A DNA stretch of 64,000 nucleotides from Streptomyces sp. NBRC 110028 (GCF_001417735.1 NZ_BBUZ01000022.1:372001-436000), one strand, 5' to 3'; positions 8,873 through 18,347 are shown, counted from the first letter of the stretch. Notes: generated from the sequence alone by a model not told the origin. Made by a program: numbers and translations.

Positions 8873-9955
8873 TCAGCGCTCGACCTCACCCCTGATGAAC
8901 TTCTCGACGTTCTCCCGGGCCTCGTTGTCGAAGACCTGCACCGGCGGCGACTTCATGAAGTACGAGGAGGCGGAGAGGATCGGGCCGCCGATGCCCCGGT
9001 CCTTGGCGATCTTCGCGGCGCGCAGCGCGTCGATGATGACGCCCGCGGAGTTCGGGGAGTCCCACACCTCGAGCTTGTACTCCAGGTTCAGCGGGACATC
9101 GCCGAACGCCCGGCCCTCGAGGCGGACGTACGCCCACTTGCGGTCGTCCAGCCAGGCCACGTAGTCCGACGGGCCGATGTGGACGTTGTCGGCGCCCAGA
9201 TCGCGGTCCGGGATCTGCGAGGTGACGGCCTGCGTCTTGGAGATCTTCTTGGACTCCAGTCGCTCGCGCTCGAGCATGTTCTTGAAGTCCATGTTGCCGC
9301 CGACGTTCAACTGCATGGTGCGGTCCAGGATGACGCCCCGGTCCTCGAACAGCTTCGCCAGCACCCGGTGCGTGATCGTGGCGCCGACCTGCGACTTGAT
9401 GTCGTCACCGACGATCGGCACACCCGCCTCGGTGAACTTGTCCGCCCACTCCTTGGTGCCGGCGATGAAGACCGGGAGCGCGTTGACGAAGGCGACCTTG
9501 GCGTCGAGGGCGCACTGGGCGTAGAACTTGGCGGCGTCCTCCGAACCCACGGGCAGGTAGCAGACCAGAACGTCGACCTGCTTGTCCTTGAGGACCTGGA
9601 CCACGTCGACCGGGGTCTCGTCGGACTCGTCGATGGTCTGCCGGTAGTACTTGCCGAGACCGTCGTGCGTGTGGCCGCGCTGGACCGTGACACCGGTCGA
9701 CGGCACGTCGCAGATCTTGATGGTGTTGTTCTCGCTGGCGCCGATGGCGTCCGAGAGGTCGAGCCCGACCTTCTTCGCGTCCACGTCGAAGGCGGCGACG
9801 AACTCCACGTCACGGACGTGGTAGTCGCCGAACTGCACATGCATCAGACCCGGCACGCGGGTGTCCGGGTCGGCGTCCTTGTAGTACTCGACGCCCTGCA
9901 CCAGCGACGCGGCGCAGTTGCCCACGCCCACGATGGCTACACGAACCGAACCCAT
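8873..9955 (-). CDS. ino1: Inositol-3-phosphate synthase
   Basis: The 360-residue protein converts glucose 6-phosphate to myo-inositol 1-phosphate. In actinobacteria this feeds phosphatidylinositol and mycothiol synthesis. It has an N-terminal Rossmann NAD motif ([17 protein letters not shown]), a conserved central [17 protein letters not shown] stretch, and LNVGGNMDF, all typical of the actinobacterial form. The ATG at 9955 has AGGGAG about 8 nt upstream, and the longer frame to 10009 is not needed. The PadR regulator gene lies 50 nt upstream on the same strand, so the two are probably co-transcribed. The hairpin at 9986-10004 in that gap could attenuate read-through. Confidence 0.93.
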   Translation of the reverse strand: MGSVRVAIVGVGNCAASLVQGVEYYKDADPDTRVPGLMHVQFGDYHVRDVEFVAAFDVDAKKVGLDLSDAIGASENNTIKICDVPSTGVTVQRGHTHDGLGKYYRQTIDESDETPVDVVQVLKDKQVDVLVCYLPVGSEDAAKFYAQCALDAKVAFVNALPVFIAGTKEWADKFTEAGVPIVGDDIKSQVGATITHRVLAKLFEDRGVILDRTMQLNVGGNMDFKNMLERERLESKKISKTQAVTSQIPDRDLGADNVHIGPSDYVAWLDDRKWAYVRLEGRAFGDVPLNLEYKLEVWDSPNSAGVIIDALRAAKIAKDRGIGGPILSASSYFMKSPPVQVFDNEARENVEKFIRGEVER

Positions 9956-9985
9956 TCCGGTTGCTCCCTGTTTGTACTCGACGAA

Positions 9986-10004
9986 GCCCCGCGGGGTGCG
10001 GGGC
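9986..10004 (-). terminator. Hairpin between padR gene and ino1
   Basis: GCCCCGC pairs with GCGGGGC around a 5-nt loop, in the 50-nt gap between the two co-directional genes. It could be a partial terminator or RNA-stabilising hairpin that sets the ratio of regulator to enzyme. Confidence 0.4.
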
Positions 10005-10005
10005 C

Positions 10006-10716
10006 TCACTTGGCGGTGTCATCGGACGGGTCCGGCCGGGAACCACCCCGGTGCCGGGGCAGGCCGTCCGCCTCTCCTGACCGGTCCTGCTCCGGTGACC
10101 GGCCCGGCCCCTGCTCAGGCGTCCGGTCCTGCCCGGCGGGCTCGTCGCGCTGGTCGCGCCCGGCCCGCTCGCTCTCGATCAGCTCGTTCAGCCAGCGGAC
10201 CTCGCGCTCCACCGACTCCATGCCGTGCCGCTGGAGTTCGAGGGTGTAATCGTCCAGCCGCTCGCGGGTGCGGGCCAAGGAGGCCCGCATCTTCGCCAGG
10301 CGCTCCTCCAGGCGGCTGCGCCGCCCTTCGAGTACGCGCATCCGTACGTCTCGTGACGTCTGTCCGAAGAAGGCGAAGCGGACGCCGAAGTGCTCGTCCT
10401 CCCAAGCGTCCGGGCCGGTGTGGGAGAGCAACTCCTCGAAGCGCTCCTTTCCCTCCGCCGTCAGCCGGTAGACGATCTTCGCCCGGCGGCCGGCGAGGGT
10501 TGCCGCGACGGCTTCCTCGGAGGCGTTCCCGGGCTCCTCGATCAACCAGCCTTGGGCGACCAGCGTCTTGAGGCAGGGGTAGAGGCTGCCGTAGCTGAAA
10601 GCACGGAAGACCCCGAGTGAGGTATTGAGGCGCTTTCGCAGCTCATATCCGTGCATCGGGGACTCGCGGAGCAGGCCGAGGACGGCGAACTCGAGGATGC
10701 CGGAGCGTCTGCTCAT
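10006..10716 (-). CDS. PadR-family transcriptional regulator
   Basis: The 236-residue protein has an N-terminal PadR winged helix ([23 protein letters not shown], then [19 protein letters not shown]). A middle region and a long charged, helical C-terminal part follow ([22 protein letters not shown]), which probably forms a coiled-coil dimer arm. The tail is disordered and rich in Arg, Asp, Gln and Pro. The ATG at 10716 follows a GGAGAGG Shine-Dalgarno. A perfect inverted repeat ATGTATCGA-C-TCGATACAT lies about 40 bp upstream and matches the ATGT/ACAT core of PadR operators, so autoregulation is likely. It probably controls ino1 just downstream. Confidence 0.88.
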   Translation of the reverse strand: MSRRSGILEFAVLGLLRESPMHGYELRKRLNTSLGVFRAFSYGSLYPCLKTLVAQGWLIEEPGNASEEAVAATLAGRRAKIVYRLTAEGKERFEELLSHTGPDAWEDEHFGVRFAFFGQTSRDVRMRVLEGRRSRLEERLAKMRASLARTRERLDDYTLELQRHGMESVEREVRWLNELIESERAGRDQRDEPAGQDRTPEQGPGRSPEQDRSGEADGLPRHRGGSRPDPSDDTAK

Positions 10717-11073
10717 CGCCCGCCTCTCCCCTCTCCTGGACCCACTATGTCGACCTGATGTATCGACTCGATACATCCAGACGATAGAACCGTGATCCCG
10801 GTGGGACAAGAGCGGCCAGGGTGAACGGCGTCACATCACCGGTTCGTGGTACTCAACCGGACCGTTATGGAGTGAAGGCGCCGAGGGGGCAAGGTTTGGC
10901 CGTGCGTACTCTGTTCGCCATGCAGACCAAAGGGAACCGTGTGACGCTGTCCTGCGTCCTCGTCCTGGAGGCAGTGCGTCCGGTTGCCAGGTGTGGCCGG
11001 ATGGCACATCGGGGGGACCGGAAGCCACCTGCCGCTTTCAGGCGATAGCGCCTGCCCGAGGAGTAGTCGTTCC
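10717..11073. other. Divergent padR/PBP intergenic region
   Basis: These 357 bp separate the PadR gene and the penicillin-binding protein gene. They hold the PadR operator (10757-10777). A possible -10 box TACTCT (10907-10912) is followed 7 nt later by an ATG at 10920. That ATG opens a 42-codon frame (MQTKGNRVTLSC...) ending at 11048. A CAGGCG/CGCCTG hairpin lies at 11039-11054, followed by the GAGGAG Shine-Dalgarno of the PBP gene. The small frame could be a leaderless leader peptide, but nothing else supports it. Confidence 0.4.
10757..10777. promoter_or_regulatory. PadR operator (perfect 21-bp palindrome)
   Basis: GATGTATCGA and TCGATACATC flank a single central C, making a perfect 10+1+10 inverted repeat. 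The ATGT...ACAT ends are those known for PadR proteins. It lies 40 bp upstream of the PadR gene start and is the obvious autoregulatory site. Confidence 0.8.
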
Positions 11074-13758
11074 ATGAGCGAGCACCGTCGCAAGCCGCCG
11101 CAGCCCCAGGGCGGCGGCCGAGCAGCGGCCCGGCGTGCCGGACAGCAGTCGTCCGGCCGTCGCGCAGCACCATCGCACAACGCCGCCGCCGAGTCGGGCT
11201 CGGCCTCCTACGGGAGGGAGAGTTCCCACGGCGGCAGGGCAGAGGCCCGGCGCGCCGCGCAACGCGGCGGCCGTAGACGAGGATCAGATCCGGCCGCCGG
11301 TGGCGCGGGCCGCGGAGGGCGTGGCGGCGGCCGGCGGGCCACCGGCGGTGGCCGCGGGCGGGGCGGGGGCGGTGACGGTCCGCCCGCCAAGAAGCGGTTC
11401 ATCGACTACCCGCGCGCGGGCAAGTCGGGCTTCCGCCGCTGGGTCCCGTCGTGGAGGCTCGTCACCGGGACCTTCATCTTCTTCTTCGCGGCGCTCATCA
11501 GCGCCGTGGGCATCGGGTGGATGATCGTCGACGTTCCCACCGCGCAGGCCGCGTCGCAGGCCCAGAAGAACGTCTACTACTGGGGCGACGGCAAGCAGAT
11601 GGTGGTCTCGGGCGGCGGTGATCTCAATCGGCAGATCGTGCCGCTCAACAAGATCCCCGAGTCCATGCAGAACGCGGTGATCTCGGCCGAGAACGCCAGC
11701 TTCTACCAGGACTCGGGCGTCGACCCGATGGGTATCGCGCGCGCCGTCGTCAACATGGCGCGGGGCGGGGCGACCCAGAGTGGGTCGACCATCACCCAGC
11801 AGTTCGTGAAGAACACGTACCTCGACCAGTCGCAGACGGTGACGCGCAAGCTCAAGGAGCTGTTGATCTCCGTCAAGGTCGGCTCGACCAAGAGCAAGGA
11901 CTACATTCTCGCGGGGTACCTCAACACGGCCTACTACGGCCGCGGTGCCTATGGCTGTCAGGCGGCGGCCCGCGCGTACTTCGACAAGGACTGCGAGAAG
12001 CTCGACCCGAGCCAGAGCGCCTTCCTCGCCGCGACGCTCAACGGGCCCAACCTGTACGACCCGAACGGCGGCTACGGACCGGCCGCGAGCGCGGAGGCGA
12101 ACACCAAGCGGGCCATGGCGCGCTGGTCGTGGATCCTCAAGCGGGAGGTTCAGGTGGGCCGGCTGGGCAAGTCCGACGCCCAGCACTATCTCGCCAAGGG
12201 TTTTCCGCGGACGAAGAGCCCGAAGGTGGCGACGAACAAGCAGGGCCAGATCGGTTACCTGACCGACCTCGCCGACAACTACGTCGTCGCCAACACCAAC
12301 ATCTCCAAGGCCCAGCTGGACAAGGGTGGTTATCAGATCCACACCACCTTCGACCGCAAGAAGATCAGTGAACTGAAGAACGCGGTCGAGAAGGTGACCA
12401 AGGAGAACATCAAGCCGAAACTGCGTGAACAGGACAAGTTCGTGCAGTTCGGCGGTGCCTCGGTGGAGCCCAAGACGGGCAAGATCAAGGCCATCTACGG
12501 TGGCAGCGACGCGCTGCAGCACTATCGCAACAACGCGGACTACACCGGTGTCCAGGTGGGTTCGACCTTCAAGCCCTTCGTGCTGGCCGCGGCGATGAGG
12601 GACGGTGTCCGGGACCGCAACGGGCCCCGTGACCAACCGGATTCCGAGCGCACCAAGGTCTCTCCGTCGAGTGTCTACAACGGTGACAACAAGCTGACCT
12701 TGCGCGACTACGACGGTTCGGTCTGGAAGGACAAGAACAACAAGGAGTGGCACCAGAGCAACGACGGTGAGGAGGACAAGGGCAAGATCAGCCTGCGCAC
12801 CGCGATGCAGTACTCGGTGAACACGCCCTTCATCCAGCTGGGCATGGACGTCGGCACAGACAAGGTGCGGGACGCGGCCCTGGACGCGGGCCTCAGCAAG
12901 GAGCAGTTGGCCTCGATCACCCCGACGTTCTCCCTCGGCACCTCCGCGCCCAGCGCGATCCGGCTCGCCGGGGCGTACGCGACCTTCGCGGCCAGCGGCC
13001 AGCAGGCCGATCCGTACTCGGTCGAGCGGGTCGAGGACAAGGACGGCGAGGTCTACAACCACAAGGAGGACGCCAAGCTCAAGCGGGCCTTCGACGCGAA
13101 CGTGGCGAACAACGTCACGGACGTGCTGAAGAACGTCGTCGAGCACGGCACCGGCACCTCCGCGAAGATCGGCCGCCCCGCGGCGGGCAAGACCGGGACC
13201 ACCGACCAGAACAAGTCGGCCTGGTTCGCCGGTTACACCCCGCAGCTGTCCACGTCGATCGGCATGTGGCGGGTCGACGACCAGGCCAAGCGGCAGGTCT
13301 TCCGTTCCATGCGCGGTGTGGGCGGTCAGAAGACCATCCACGGTGCGTCCTTCCCCGCCGAGATCTGGGCCGACTACATGCGCCAGGCCATGGCGGGCCA
13401 GCCGGTGAAGGACTTCCCGGCGGCCACGCCGATCGGTGACAAGATCTACGGCGAGAGCGCGAGCCCGACGCCGACGACCCAGAAGCCGACGCAGCCGCCG
13501 TCCGAGAAGCCGTCCGCGACGCCGTCCGAGACTCAGTCGCAGACGCCCTCCAGCCTCCCGACCCCCACGCGGTCGTGTGATCCGCTGGACCTCAAGTGCA
13601 ACGACAACACGGGCGGCACCGACCAGGGCAACCAGAACGCCGGCGGTGACAACGCGGGCACCGGTGGCGGCCCGGGCGGACCCTCGCCCTCGCCGACCAC
13701 GGAGCCACCGGGCGGCGGGATCTTCGGGGGCCCGTCCGGCTCCCGCAAGAACCAATAG
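11074..13758 (+). CDS. Class A penicillin-binding protein (transglycosylase/transpeptidase)
   Basis: The 894-residue bifunctional peptidoglycan synthase has a basic, Arg/Gly-rich cytoplasmic N-terminus of about 125 residues and one membrane anchor (TGTFIFFFAALISAVGIGWM). The GT51 glycosyltransferase domain carries its catalytic Glu in ISAENASFYQDSGVDP (about residue 205) and the GGSTITQQ-like motif GSTITQQFVKNTYL. The transpeptidase domain has GSTFKP (SxxK, about residue 495), SVN, and KTGTT (about residue 705). The C-terminus is a Pro/Thr/Ser- and Gly-rich extracellular tail. The ATG at 11074 follows GAGGAG. A strong terminator hairpin follows the gene. Confidence 0.94.
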   Translation: MSEHRRKPPQPQGGGRAAARRAGQQSSGRRAAPSHNAAAESGSASYGRESSHGGRAEARRAAQRGGRRRGSDPAAGGAGRGGRGGGRRATGGGRGRGGGGDGPPAKKRFIDYPRAGKSGFRRWVPSWRLVTGTFIFFFAALISAVGIGWMIVDVPTAQAASQAQKNVYYWGDGKQMVVSGGGDLNRQIVPLNKIPESMQNAVISAENASFYQDSGVDPMGIARAVVNMARGGATQSGSTITQQFVKNTYLDQSQTVTRKLKELLISVKVGSTKSKDYILAGYLNTAYYGRGAYGCQAAARAYFDKDCEKLDPSQSAFLAATLNGPNLYDPNGGYGPAASAEANTKRAMARWSWILKREVQVGRLGKSDAQHYLAKGFPRTKSPKVATNKQGQIGYLTDLADNYVVANTNISKAQLDKGGYQIHTTFDRKKISELKNAVEKVTKENIKPKLREQDKFVQFGGASVEPKTGKIKAIYGGSDALQHYRNNADYTGVQVGSTFKPFVLAAAMRDGVRDRNGPRDQPDSERTKVSPSSVYNGDNKLTLRDYDGSVWKDKNNKEWHQSNDGEEDKGKISLRTAMQYSVNTPFIQLGMDVGTDKVRDAALDAGLSKEQLASITPTFSLGTSAPSAIRLAGAYATFAASGQQADPYSVERVEDKDGEVYNHKEDAKLKRAFDANVANNVTDVLKNVVEHGTGTSAKIGRPAAGKTGTTDQNKSAWFAGYTPQLSTSIGMWRVDDQAKRQVFRSMRGVGGQKTIHGASFPAEIWADYMRQAMAGQPVKDFPAATPIGDKIYGESASPTPTTQKPTQPPSEKPSATPSETQSQTPSSLPTPTRSCDPLDLKCNDNTGGTDQGNQNAGGDNAGTGGGPGGPSPSPTTEPPGGGIFGGPSGSRKNQ

Positions 13759-13780
13759 GACCGAACCCCGCACCACGATC

Positions 13781-13819
13781 GGCGGCCGCGCCGGAGCATC
13801 CCGCTCCGGCGCGGCCGCC
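13781..13819 (+). terminator. Strong terminator hairpin after the PBP gene
   Basis: A perfect 17-bp stem (GGCGGCCGCGCCGGAGC with its complement) closes a 5-nt loop, starting 22 bp after the stop codon. There is no U tract. The rest of the 205-bp gap to the next gene shows nothing distinctive. Confidence 0.8.
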
Positions 13820-13963
13820 GCCGTTCGGGGGCTCCTGCGGCTCTCTGGGGGTCTCGCAGGCCCGCGAGCAGCCCGGGGGCGGCCAGGACGTCACGAGGCG
13901 CTCAGCGGGCCGCTGAGGCGGTCCTCACCCCTCGCGTCCGGCGCGTACGGCAGGATGGGCCCC

Positions 13964-15448
13964 ATGAGCGTGCGCGAGGACCCACAGGCCCAGCCCGTAC
14001 GGCCGACCACGGAGGACGCGGTGGCCGCGGCGGGCAGCGAGCTGATCGGCGGCCCGGTCGGGCGCCGGGCGCTGCTGGGCACGAGCTGGTGGACCCCGGT
14101 GCGGATCATCGCGCTCGTCGCCATCGGGATGTTCGCCCTGGGCATGGTGCAGAAGCTGCCCTGCTACGACGGCGGCTGGTTCTACGGCGCCACCACCCAG
14201 TACACCCACGCCTGCTACTCCGACATACCGCACCTCTACAACGGCCGCGGCTTCGCCGACGACCTCGTCCCGTACTTCAACCGCATACCGGACAGCGTCT
14301 CCGGCGGGATGGAGTACCTGGAGTACCCGGTCCTCACCGGCCTCCTGATGGAGGTCGCCTCCTGGCTCACGCCGCACAGCGGCGACCTGCAGAACCGCGA
14401 ACAGGTCTACTGGCTGGCCAACGTGGCCATGCTCATGGCGTGCACCGCGGTCATGGCGGTCTGCGTGGCCCGTACGCACCGCCGCCGCCCCTGGGACGCG
14501 CTGCTCCTCGCCCTGGCCCCCGCCTTCGCGCTCACCGCCACGATCAACTGGGACCTGCTCGCGGTCGCCCTCACCGCCGCCGCCATGCTCATGTGGTCCC
14601 GCAGCCGCCCGCTGGCCGCCGGTGTGCTGCTCGGTCTCGCGACGGCCGCGAAGCTCTACCCGGTGCTGTTGCTCGGGCCGCTGCTGGTGCTGTGCCTGCG
14701 CGCCGGCCGGTGGCGTGCGTTCTGGGCGGCGACGGGCGGCACGGCGGCCGCCTGGCTGGTGGTGAACGTCCCCGTGATGATCACTACGCAGGGCGGGCTG
14801 CACATCCGCGAGGGCTGGAAGCAGTTCTACACGTTCAGCCAGGAACGCCCGGTGGACTTCGGATCGCTCTGGCTGATCATCTCGCAGCGCACCGGCAACC
14901 CCATGGACGACGTCAACACCTACGCCATGATCCTCATGGCGCTGGCCTGCGCCGGAGTGGCCGCCCTCGCCCTGTGCGCCCCGCGCCGGCCGCGTTTCGC
15001 CCAGCTCGCCTTCCTGGTCATCGCGGCCTTCGTCCTCACCAACAAGGTCTACTCACCGCAGTACGTGCTGTGGCTGATCCCGCTCGCGGCGCTGGCACGG
15101 CCGCGGTGGCGGGACTTCCTGGTGTGGCAGGCGTGCGAGGTGATGTATTTCCTCGGGATCTGGATGTACCTCGCGTACACCAACAGCGGCGATCAGCACC
15201 GGGGTCTGCCGCCCGAGGGCTACCAGCTCGCGATCGCGCTGCACTTGGCGGGGACGCTCTTCCTGTGCGCGATGGTCGTGCGGGACGCACTGGTGCCGGA
15301 CCGGGATCCGGTGCGCCGGGACGGCTCGGACGACCCGTCCGGCGGCGTGCTGGACCGGGCGCCGGACGCGTTCGTGCTGGGAGGGGCGCGGCGCACGGCG
15401 CGGTACGAGGGCGCGGCGCTGGCGGACTGGGGCACCGGCCGGGGGTGA
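13964..15448 (+). CDS. DUF2029 / GT87-type integral membrane glycosyltransferase-like protein
   Basis: This 494-residue polytopic membrane protein has roughly 10 to 12 hydrophobic segments. It resembles the GT-C fold DUF2029 (GT87) family, whose characterised mycobacterial members are polyprenyl-phosphomannose-dependent mannosyltransferases. The first external loop contains CYDGGWFYGATTQYTHACYS, with paired cysteines. The motif TAAKLYPVLLLGPLL in the middle is typical of the family. Two ATGs are possible, 13955 and 13964; I chose the latter (MSVREDPQ). Sugar donor and acceptor cannot be told from sequence. It lies between cell-wall genes, which fits an envelope role. It converges on the racemase-like gene 34 bp away. 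Confidence 0.8.
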   Translation: MSVREDPQAQPVRPTTEDAVAAAGSELIGGPVGRRALLGTSWWTPVRIIALVAIGMFALGMVQKLPCYDGGWFYGATTQYTHACYSDIPHLYNGRGFADDLVPYFNRIPDSVSGGMEYLEYPVLTGLLMEVASWLTPHSGDLQNREQVYWLANVAMLMACTAVMAVCVARTHRRRPWDALLLALAPAFALTATINWDLLAVALTAAAMLMWSRSRPLAAGVLLGLATAAKLYPVLLLGPLLVLCLRAGRWRAFWAATGGTAAAWLVVNVPVMITTQGGLHIREGWKQFYTFSQERPVDFGSLWLIISQRTGNPMDDVNTYAMILMALACAGVAALALCAPRRPRFAQLAFLVIAAFVLTNKVYSPQYVLWLIPLAALARPRWRDFLVWQACEVMYFLGIWMYLAYTNSGDQHRGLPPEGYQLAIALHLAGTLFLCAMVVRDALVPDRDPVRRDGSDDPSGGVLDRAPDAFVLGGARRTARYEGAALADWGTGRG

Positions 15449-15482
15449 GCCGCCCTGCGGGCGCCCACCCCGGCGACGGGGC

Positions 15483-16514
15483 TCAGCGGTCGAGCAGGCG
15501 GTCGAACTGCGTCGTGGTGTGGCGCAGATGCGCCACCAGCTCGTCCCCCACCTGCGGTGCCGTGACATCGCCCGGCACGAACAGGATGGACACCTGCATG
15601 TGCGGCGGTTCGGCGAACCACCGCTGCTTGCCCGCCCAGACGAAGGGCGAGAGGTTGCGGTTGACGGTGGCGAGACCGGCGCGGGCGACCCCCTTGGCCC
15701 GGGGCATCACCCCGTGCAGCGCCTTGGGGGCCTCCAGACCGACGCCGTGGGACGTGCCGCCCGCGACGACCACCAGGAAGCCGTCGGAGGCGGCCTTCTG
15801 CTGGCGGTAGCCGAAGCGTTCGCCCTTGGCGACCCGGGTGACATCGAGCACCGAGCCCCGGTACTCCGTCGAGTCGTGGTCGCCCAGCCACAGCCGGGTG
15901 CCGATGCGGGCGCGGAACCGGGTCTGCGGGAACTGCTGCTGCAGCCGCGCCAGTTCGTCCGCCTTGAGGTGGCTGACGAACATGGTGTGCAGCGGCAGCC
16001 GCGCCGCGCGCAGCCGGTCCATCCACCCGATGACCTCCTCGACCGCGTCGATGCCGTCGGTCCGGTCGAGCGGGAGGTGGATGGCGAACCCCTCCAGCCG
16101 GACGTTCTCTATGGCGGCGTGCAGCTTGGGCAGGTCCTCCTCGGTGACCCCGTGCCGCTTCATGCTGCTCATGACCTCGATCACGACGCGCGCGTTCACC
16201 AGGCCGTAGACGCCGTCGACGGACGAGACCGAACGGATCACCCGGTCCGGCAGCGGCACCGGCTCCTCGCCGCGGCGGAACGGGGTGAGGACGAGCAGGT
16301 CGCCGCTGAAGAAGTCCTTCATCCGGGCGGCCTCGTACGTGGTCCCCACGGCGAGGACGTCGGAGCCGATACGGGCGGCTTCCTCGGCCAGCCGTTCGTG
16401 GCCGAAGCCGTATCCGTTGCCTTTGCAGACCGGGACTATCCCCGGGAACTGCTGGATCACCATCTGCTGGTGCGCCCGCCAGCGCGCGGTGTCGACGTAG
16501 AGGGTGAGCGCCAT
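15483..16514 (-). CDS. PLP-dependent alanine-racemase-like protein
   Basis: The 343-residue protein has the N-terminal PLP barrel of alanine racemases. The PLP lysine lies in VPVCKGNGYGFGHERLA (the family motif is KADAYGHG), and a HLPLDRTDG stretch corresponds to the substrate region. Where true alanine racemases carry the catalytic Tyr in GYADG, this protein reads VVAGGTSHGVGL, so classical racemisation is doubtful. FemX follows immediately on the same strand, across an 80-nt gap from FemX stop to this gene's start region, and the two probably form one unit with FemX first. A role in supplying or modifying an amino acid for the peptidoglycan cross-bridge is an inference from this pairing. 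Confidence 0.82.
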   Translation of the reverse strand: MALTLYVDTARWRAHQQMVIQQFPGIVPVCKGNGYGFGHERLAEEAARIGSDVLAVGTTYEAARMKDFFSGDLLVLTPFRRGEEPVPLPDRVIRSVSSVDGVYGLVNARVVIEVMSSMKRHGVTEEDLPKLHAAIENVRLEGFAIHLPLDRTDGIDAVEEVIGWMDRLRAARLPLHTMFVSHLKADELARLQQQFPQTRFRARIGTRLWLGDHDSTEYRGSVLDVTRVAKGERFGYRQQKAASDGFLVVVAGGTSHGVGLEAPKALHGVMPRAKGVARAGLATVNRNLSPFVWAGKQRWFAEPPHMQVSILFVPGDVTAPQVGDELVAHLRHTTTQFDRLLDR

Positions 16515-16592
16515 TGGCCGGTCCCGGAACCTTTCTCGTTGCCGCGGTGTATTCGAGATATGCAGCGTTTTCGGGGGAGCAGGAAATCAGGG

Positions 16593-17711
16593 TCAGCGGC
16601 GGGACATGTAGATGTCGAGTGCCTTGTGGAGCAGCTTGTTGAGGGGGAAGTCCCACTCGCCGAGGTACTCGGCAGCCTGCCCGCCGGTGCCGACCTTGAA
16701 CTGGATCAGGCCGAAGAGATGGTCGGTCTCGTCGAGCGAGTCGGAGATGCCGCGCAGGTCGTAGACGGTCGCGCCGAGCGCGTACGCGTCGCGGAGCATC
16801 CGCCACTGCATCGCGTTCGAGGGCCGGACCTCGCGCTTGTGGTTGGCGGAGGCGCCGTAGGAGTACCAGACGTGGCCGCCGACGACCAGCATCGTGGCGG
16901 CGGCCACCGCCTCGCCCTCGTGCATGGCGAAGTACAGCCGCATCCGGTTGGGGTCCTCGGTGTTGAGGGCCGTCCACATGCGCTGGAAGTAGCTGAGCGG
17001 GCGGGGCCGGAAGTGGTCGCGCTCCGCGGTGATCTCGTAGAGCCGCTGCCACTCGCCCAGGTGCTCGTAGCCGCCCTGGACGACCTCGACGCCCGCCTTG
17101 TCGGCCTTCTTGATGTTGCGGCGCCACAGCTGGTTGAAGCTCTTGTGCACGTCCTCCAGGGAGCGGTTCTCCAGGGGCACCTGGAAGACGTAGCGCGGCT
17201 GGACGTCACCGAAGCCCGCGCCGCCGTCCTCGCCCTGCTGCCAGCCCATCCGCCGCAGCCGGTCGGAGACCTCGAAGGCCCGCGGCTCGATGTGGGTGGC
17301 CTCGATGTCGCGCAGCCGCTTCACATCCGGGTTCTGGATACCGGACTTGATCGCGGAGGCGTCCCAGCGGCGGATGATGACCGGGGGGCCCATCTTCACG
17401 GAGAAGGCGCCCTGCTGCTTGAGATGCGCGAGCATCGGCCGCAGCCACTCCTCCAGGTTGGGCGCGTACCAGTTGATGACCGGGCCCTCGGGGAGGTAGG
17501 CCAGATACCGCTTGATCTTGGGCAGTTGGCGGTAGAGGACGAGGCCGACGCCGACCAGCTGGCCGGTGGCGTCGAACCAGCCGAGGTTCTCCGAGCGCCA
17601 CTCCGACTTGACGTCAGCCCATGCCGGGACCTGCATGTGGCTTGCCGCGGGCAGGCTCTGGATGTACGCCAGATGCTGCTCTCGGCTGATCGTCCTCAGG
17701 GTCAGGCTCAT
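16593..17711 (-). CDS. femX: FemX-type lipid II branch peptidyltransferase (FemAB family)
   Basis: The 372-residue protein has the two GNAT-like domains and the helical arm of FemAB proteins (motifs WRSENLGWFDATGQLVGVGL, RNIKKADKAGVEV, HVWYSYGASANHKREVRPSN, YDLRGISDSLDETD). In S. coelicolor the matching gene adds the first glycine to the stem-peptide diaminopimelate of lipid II, using charged tRNA. The protein is cytoplasmic and acts at the membrane face. The ATG at 17711 has a GAGGAG Shine-Dalgarno, whereas the longer frame to 17813 starts with Arg/Pro-rich sequence unlike the family. It is the first gene of a pair with the racemase-like gene. Confidence 0.9.
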   Translation of the reverse strand: MSLTLRTISREQHLAYIQSLPAASHMQVPAWADVKSEWRSENLGWFDATGQLVGVGLVLYRQLPKIKRYLAYLPEGPVINWYAPNLEEWLRPMLAHLKQQGAFSVKMGPPVIIRRWDASAIKSGIQNPDVKRLRDIEATHIEPRAFEVSDRLRRMGWQQGEDGGAGFGDVQPRYVFQVPLENRSLEDVHKSFNQLWRRNIKKADKAGVEVVQGGYEHLGEWQRLYEITAERDHFRPRPLSYFQRMWTALNTEDPNRMRLYFAMHEGEAVAAATMLVVGGHVWYSYGASANHKREVRPSNAMQWRMLRDAYALGATVYDLRGISDSLDETDHLFGLIQFKVGTGGQAAEYLGEWDFPLNKLLHKALDIYMSRR

Positions 17712-17828
17712 TGTGGGGCGCTCCTCGGCAGGTTTGTCCCCAGGGTCGGGGCTCCGGCTCTCGCGCCGAAGCCTACTGCGACCGGGGCGTGCCCCGTTTG
17801 GGCCTGGGGCCAACCCGCCCTCGGGGAG

Positions 17829-18146
17829 TCAGCCCAGCAGCCCGCCGAAGAGCCCGCCATGCGCCATGCCGAGGTAGAAGCCGACGCCCGAGGCTCCGAG
17901 TCCGATGATCAGCAGGAACCGCTCTCCGGTGGTCGCGGAGATCAGCTGACCCCATGCCCCGCCGAGCATGCCGATCAGTCCCGTCCACGAGCTGACCAGG
18001 TGGAGGCCGGGGAAACGAGCCGTGACGAAGGAGATCAAGCCGATCATCAGCGTCGCCACCGCGATGGTGTTCTCGACGGGATGAGACTTGCCATCGGTGT
18101 CCAGGAAGGAGAGCAGTCCGTGCTGCGGTCGTGCTGCCTGTGCCAT
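17829..18146 (-). CDS. Small conserved membrane protein
   Basis: This 105-residue protein has three or four hydrophobic segments (ENTIAVATLMIGLISFVTA, WTGLIGMLGGAWGQL, RFLLIIGLGASGVGFYLGM) after a short polar N-terminus (MAQAARPQHGLLSFLDTDGK). No domain is recognised. The ATG at 18146 has a GGAGGTG Shine-Dalgarno 7 nt upstream, which settles the start. It lies upstream of femX on the same strand, with a 117-bp gap, and diverges from rpsF. Its role is unknown. Confidence 0.8.
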   Translation of the reverse strand: MAQAARPQHGLLSFLDTDGKSHPVENTIAVATLMIGLISFVTARFPGLHLVSSWTGLIGMLGGAWGQLISATTGERFLLIIGLGASGVGFYLGMAHGGLFGGLLG

Positions 18147-18328
18147 GGGGCACCTCCAGGTAGGCACATGAAGGCAGGGCGGCGAACTGTAACGCCGCTC
18201 ACACCCGATGTGTACAGATTGCGGGCCAAGACGCCCGGATTTCAAGCGGGAGGCACGAGCCGGGTACTGTGTACCGTCTGCGGTGGTGTCTGTACAGGCG
18301 CCGCGGCACAACGCATCACGACCCTCCT

Positions 18329-18347
18329 GCCACGGAACGACCGTGGC
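18329..18347 (+). promoter_or_regulatory. Leader hairpin upstream of rpsF
   Basis: GCCACGG pairs with CCGTGGC around a 5-nt loop, ending 13 nt before the rpsF Shine-Dalgarno. In many bacteria a leader structure ahead of rpsF is bound by the S6:S18 protein pair for feedback control. This hairpin is in the right place, but I cannot confirm the conserved bulge motif. Confidence 0.35.

Noticed and set aside
11284..13776. Minus-strand frame of 830 codons opposite the PBP gene
   Set aside because: The protein is Leu/Arg/Gly-rich without motifs; the PBP motifs on the other strand are unambiguous.
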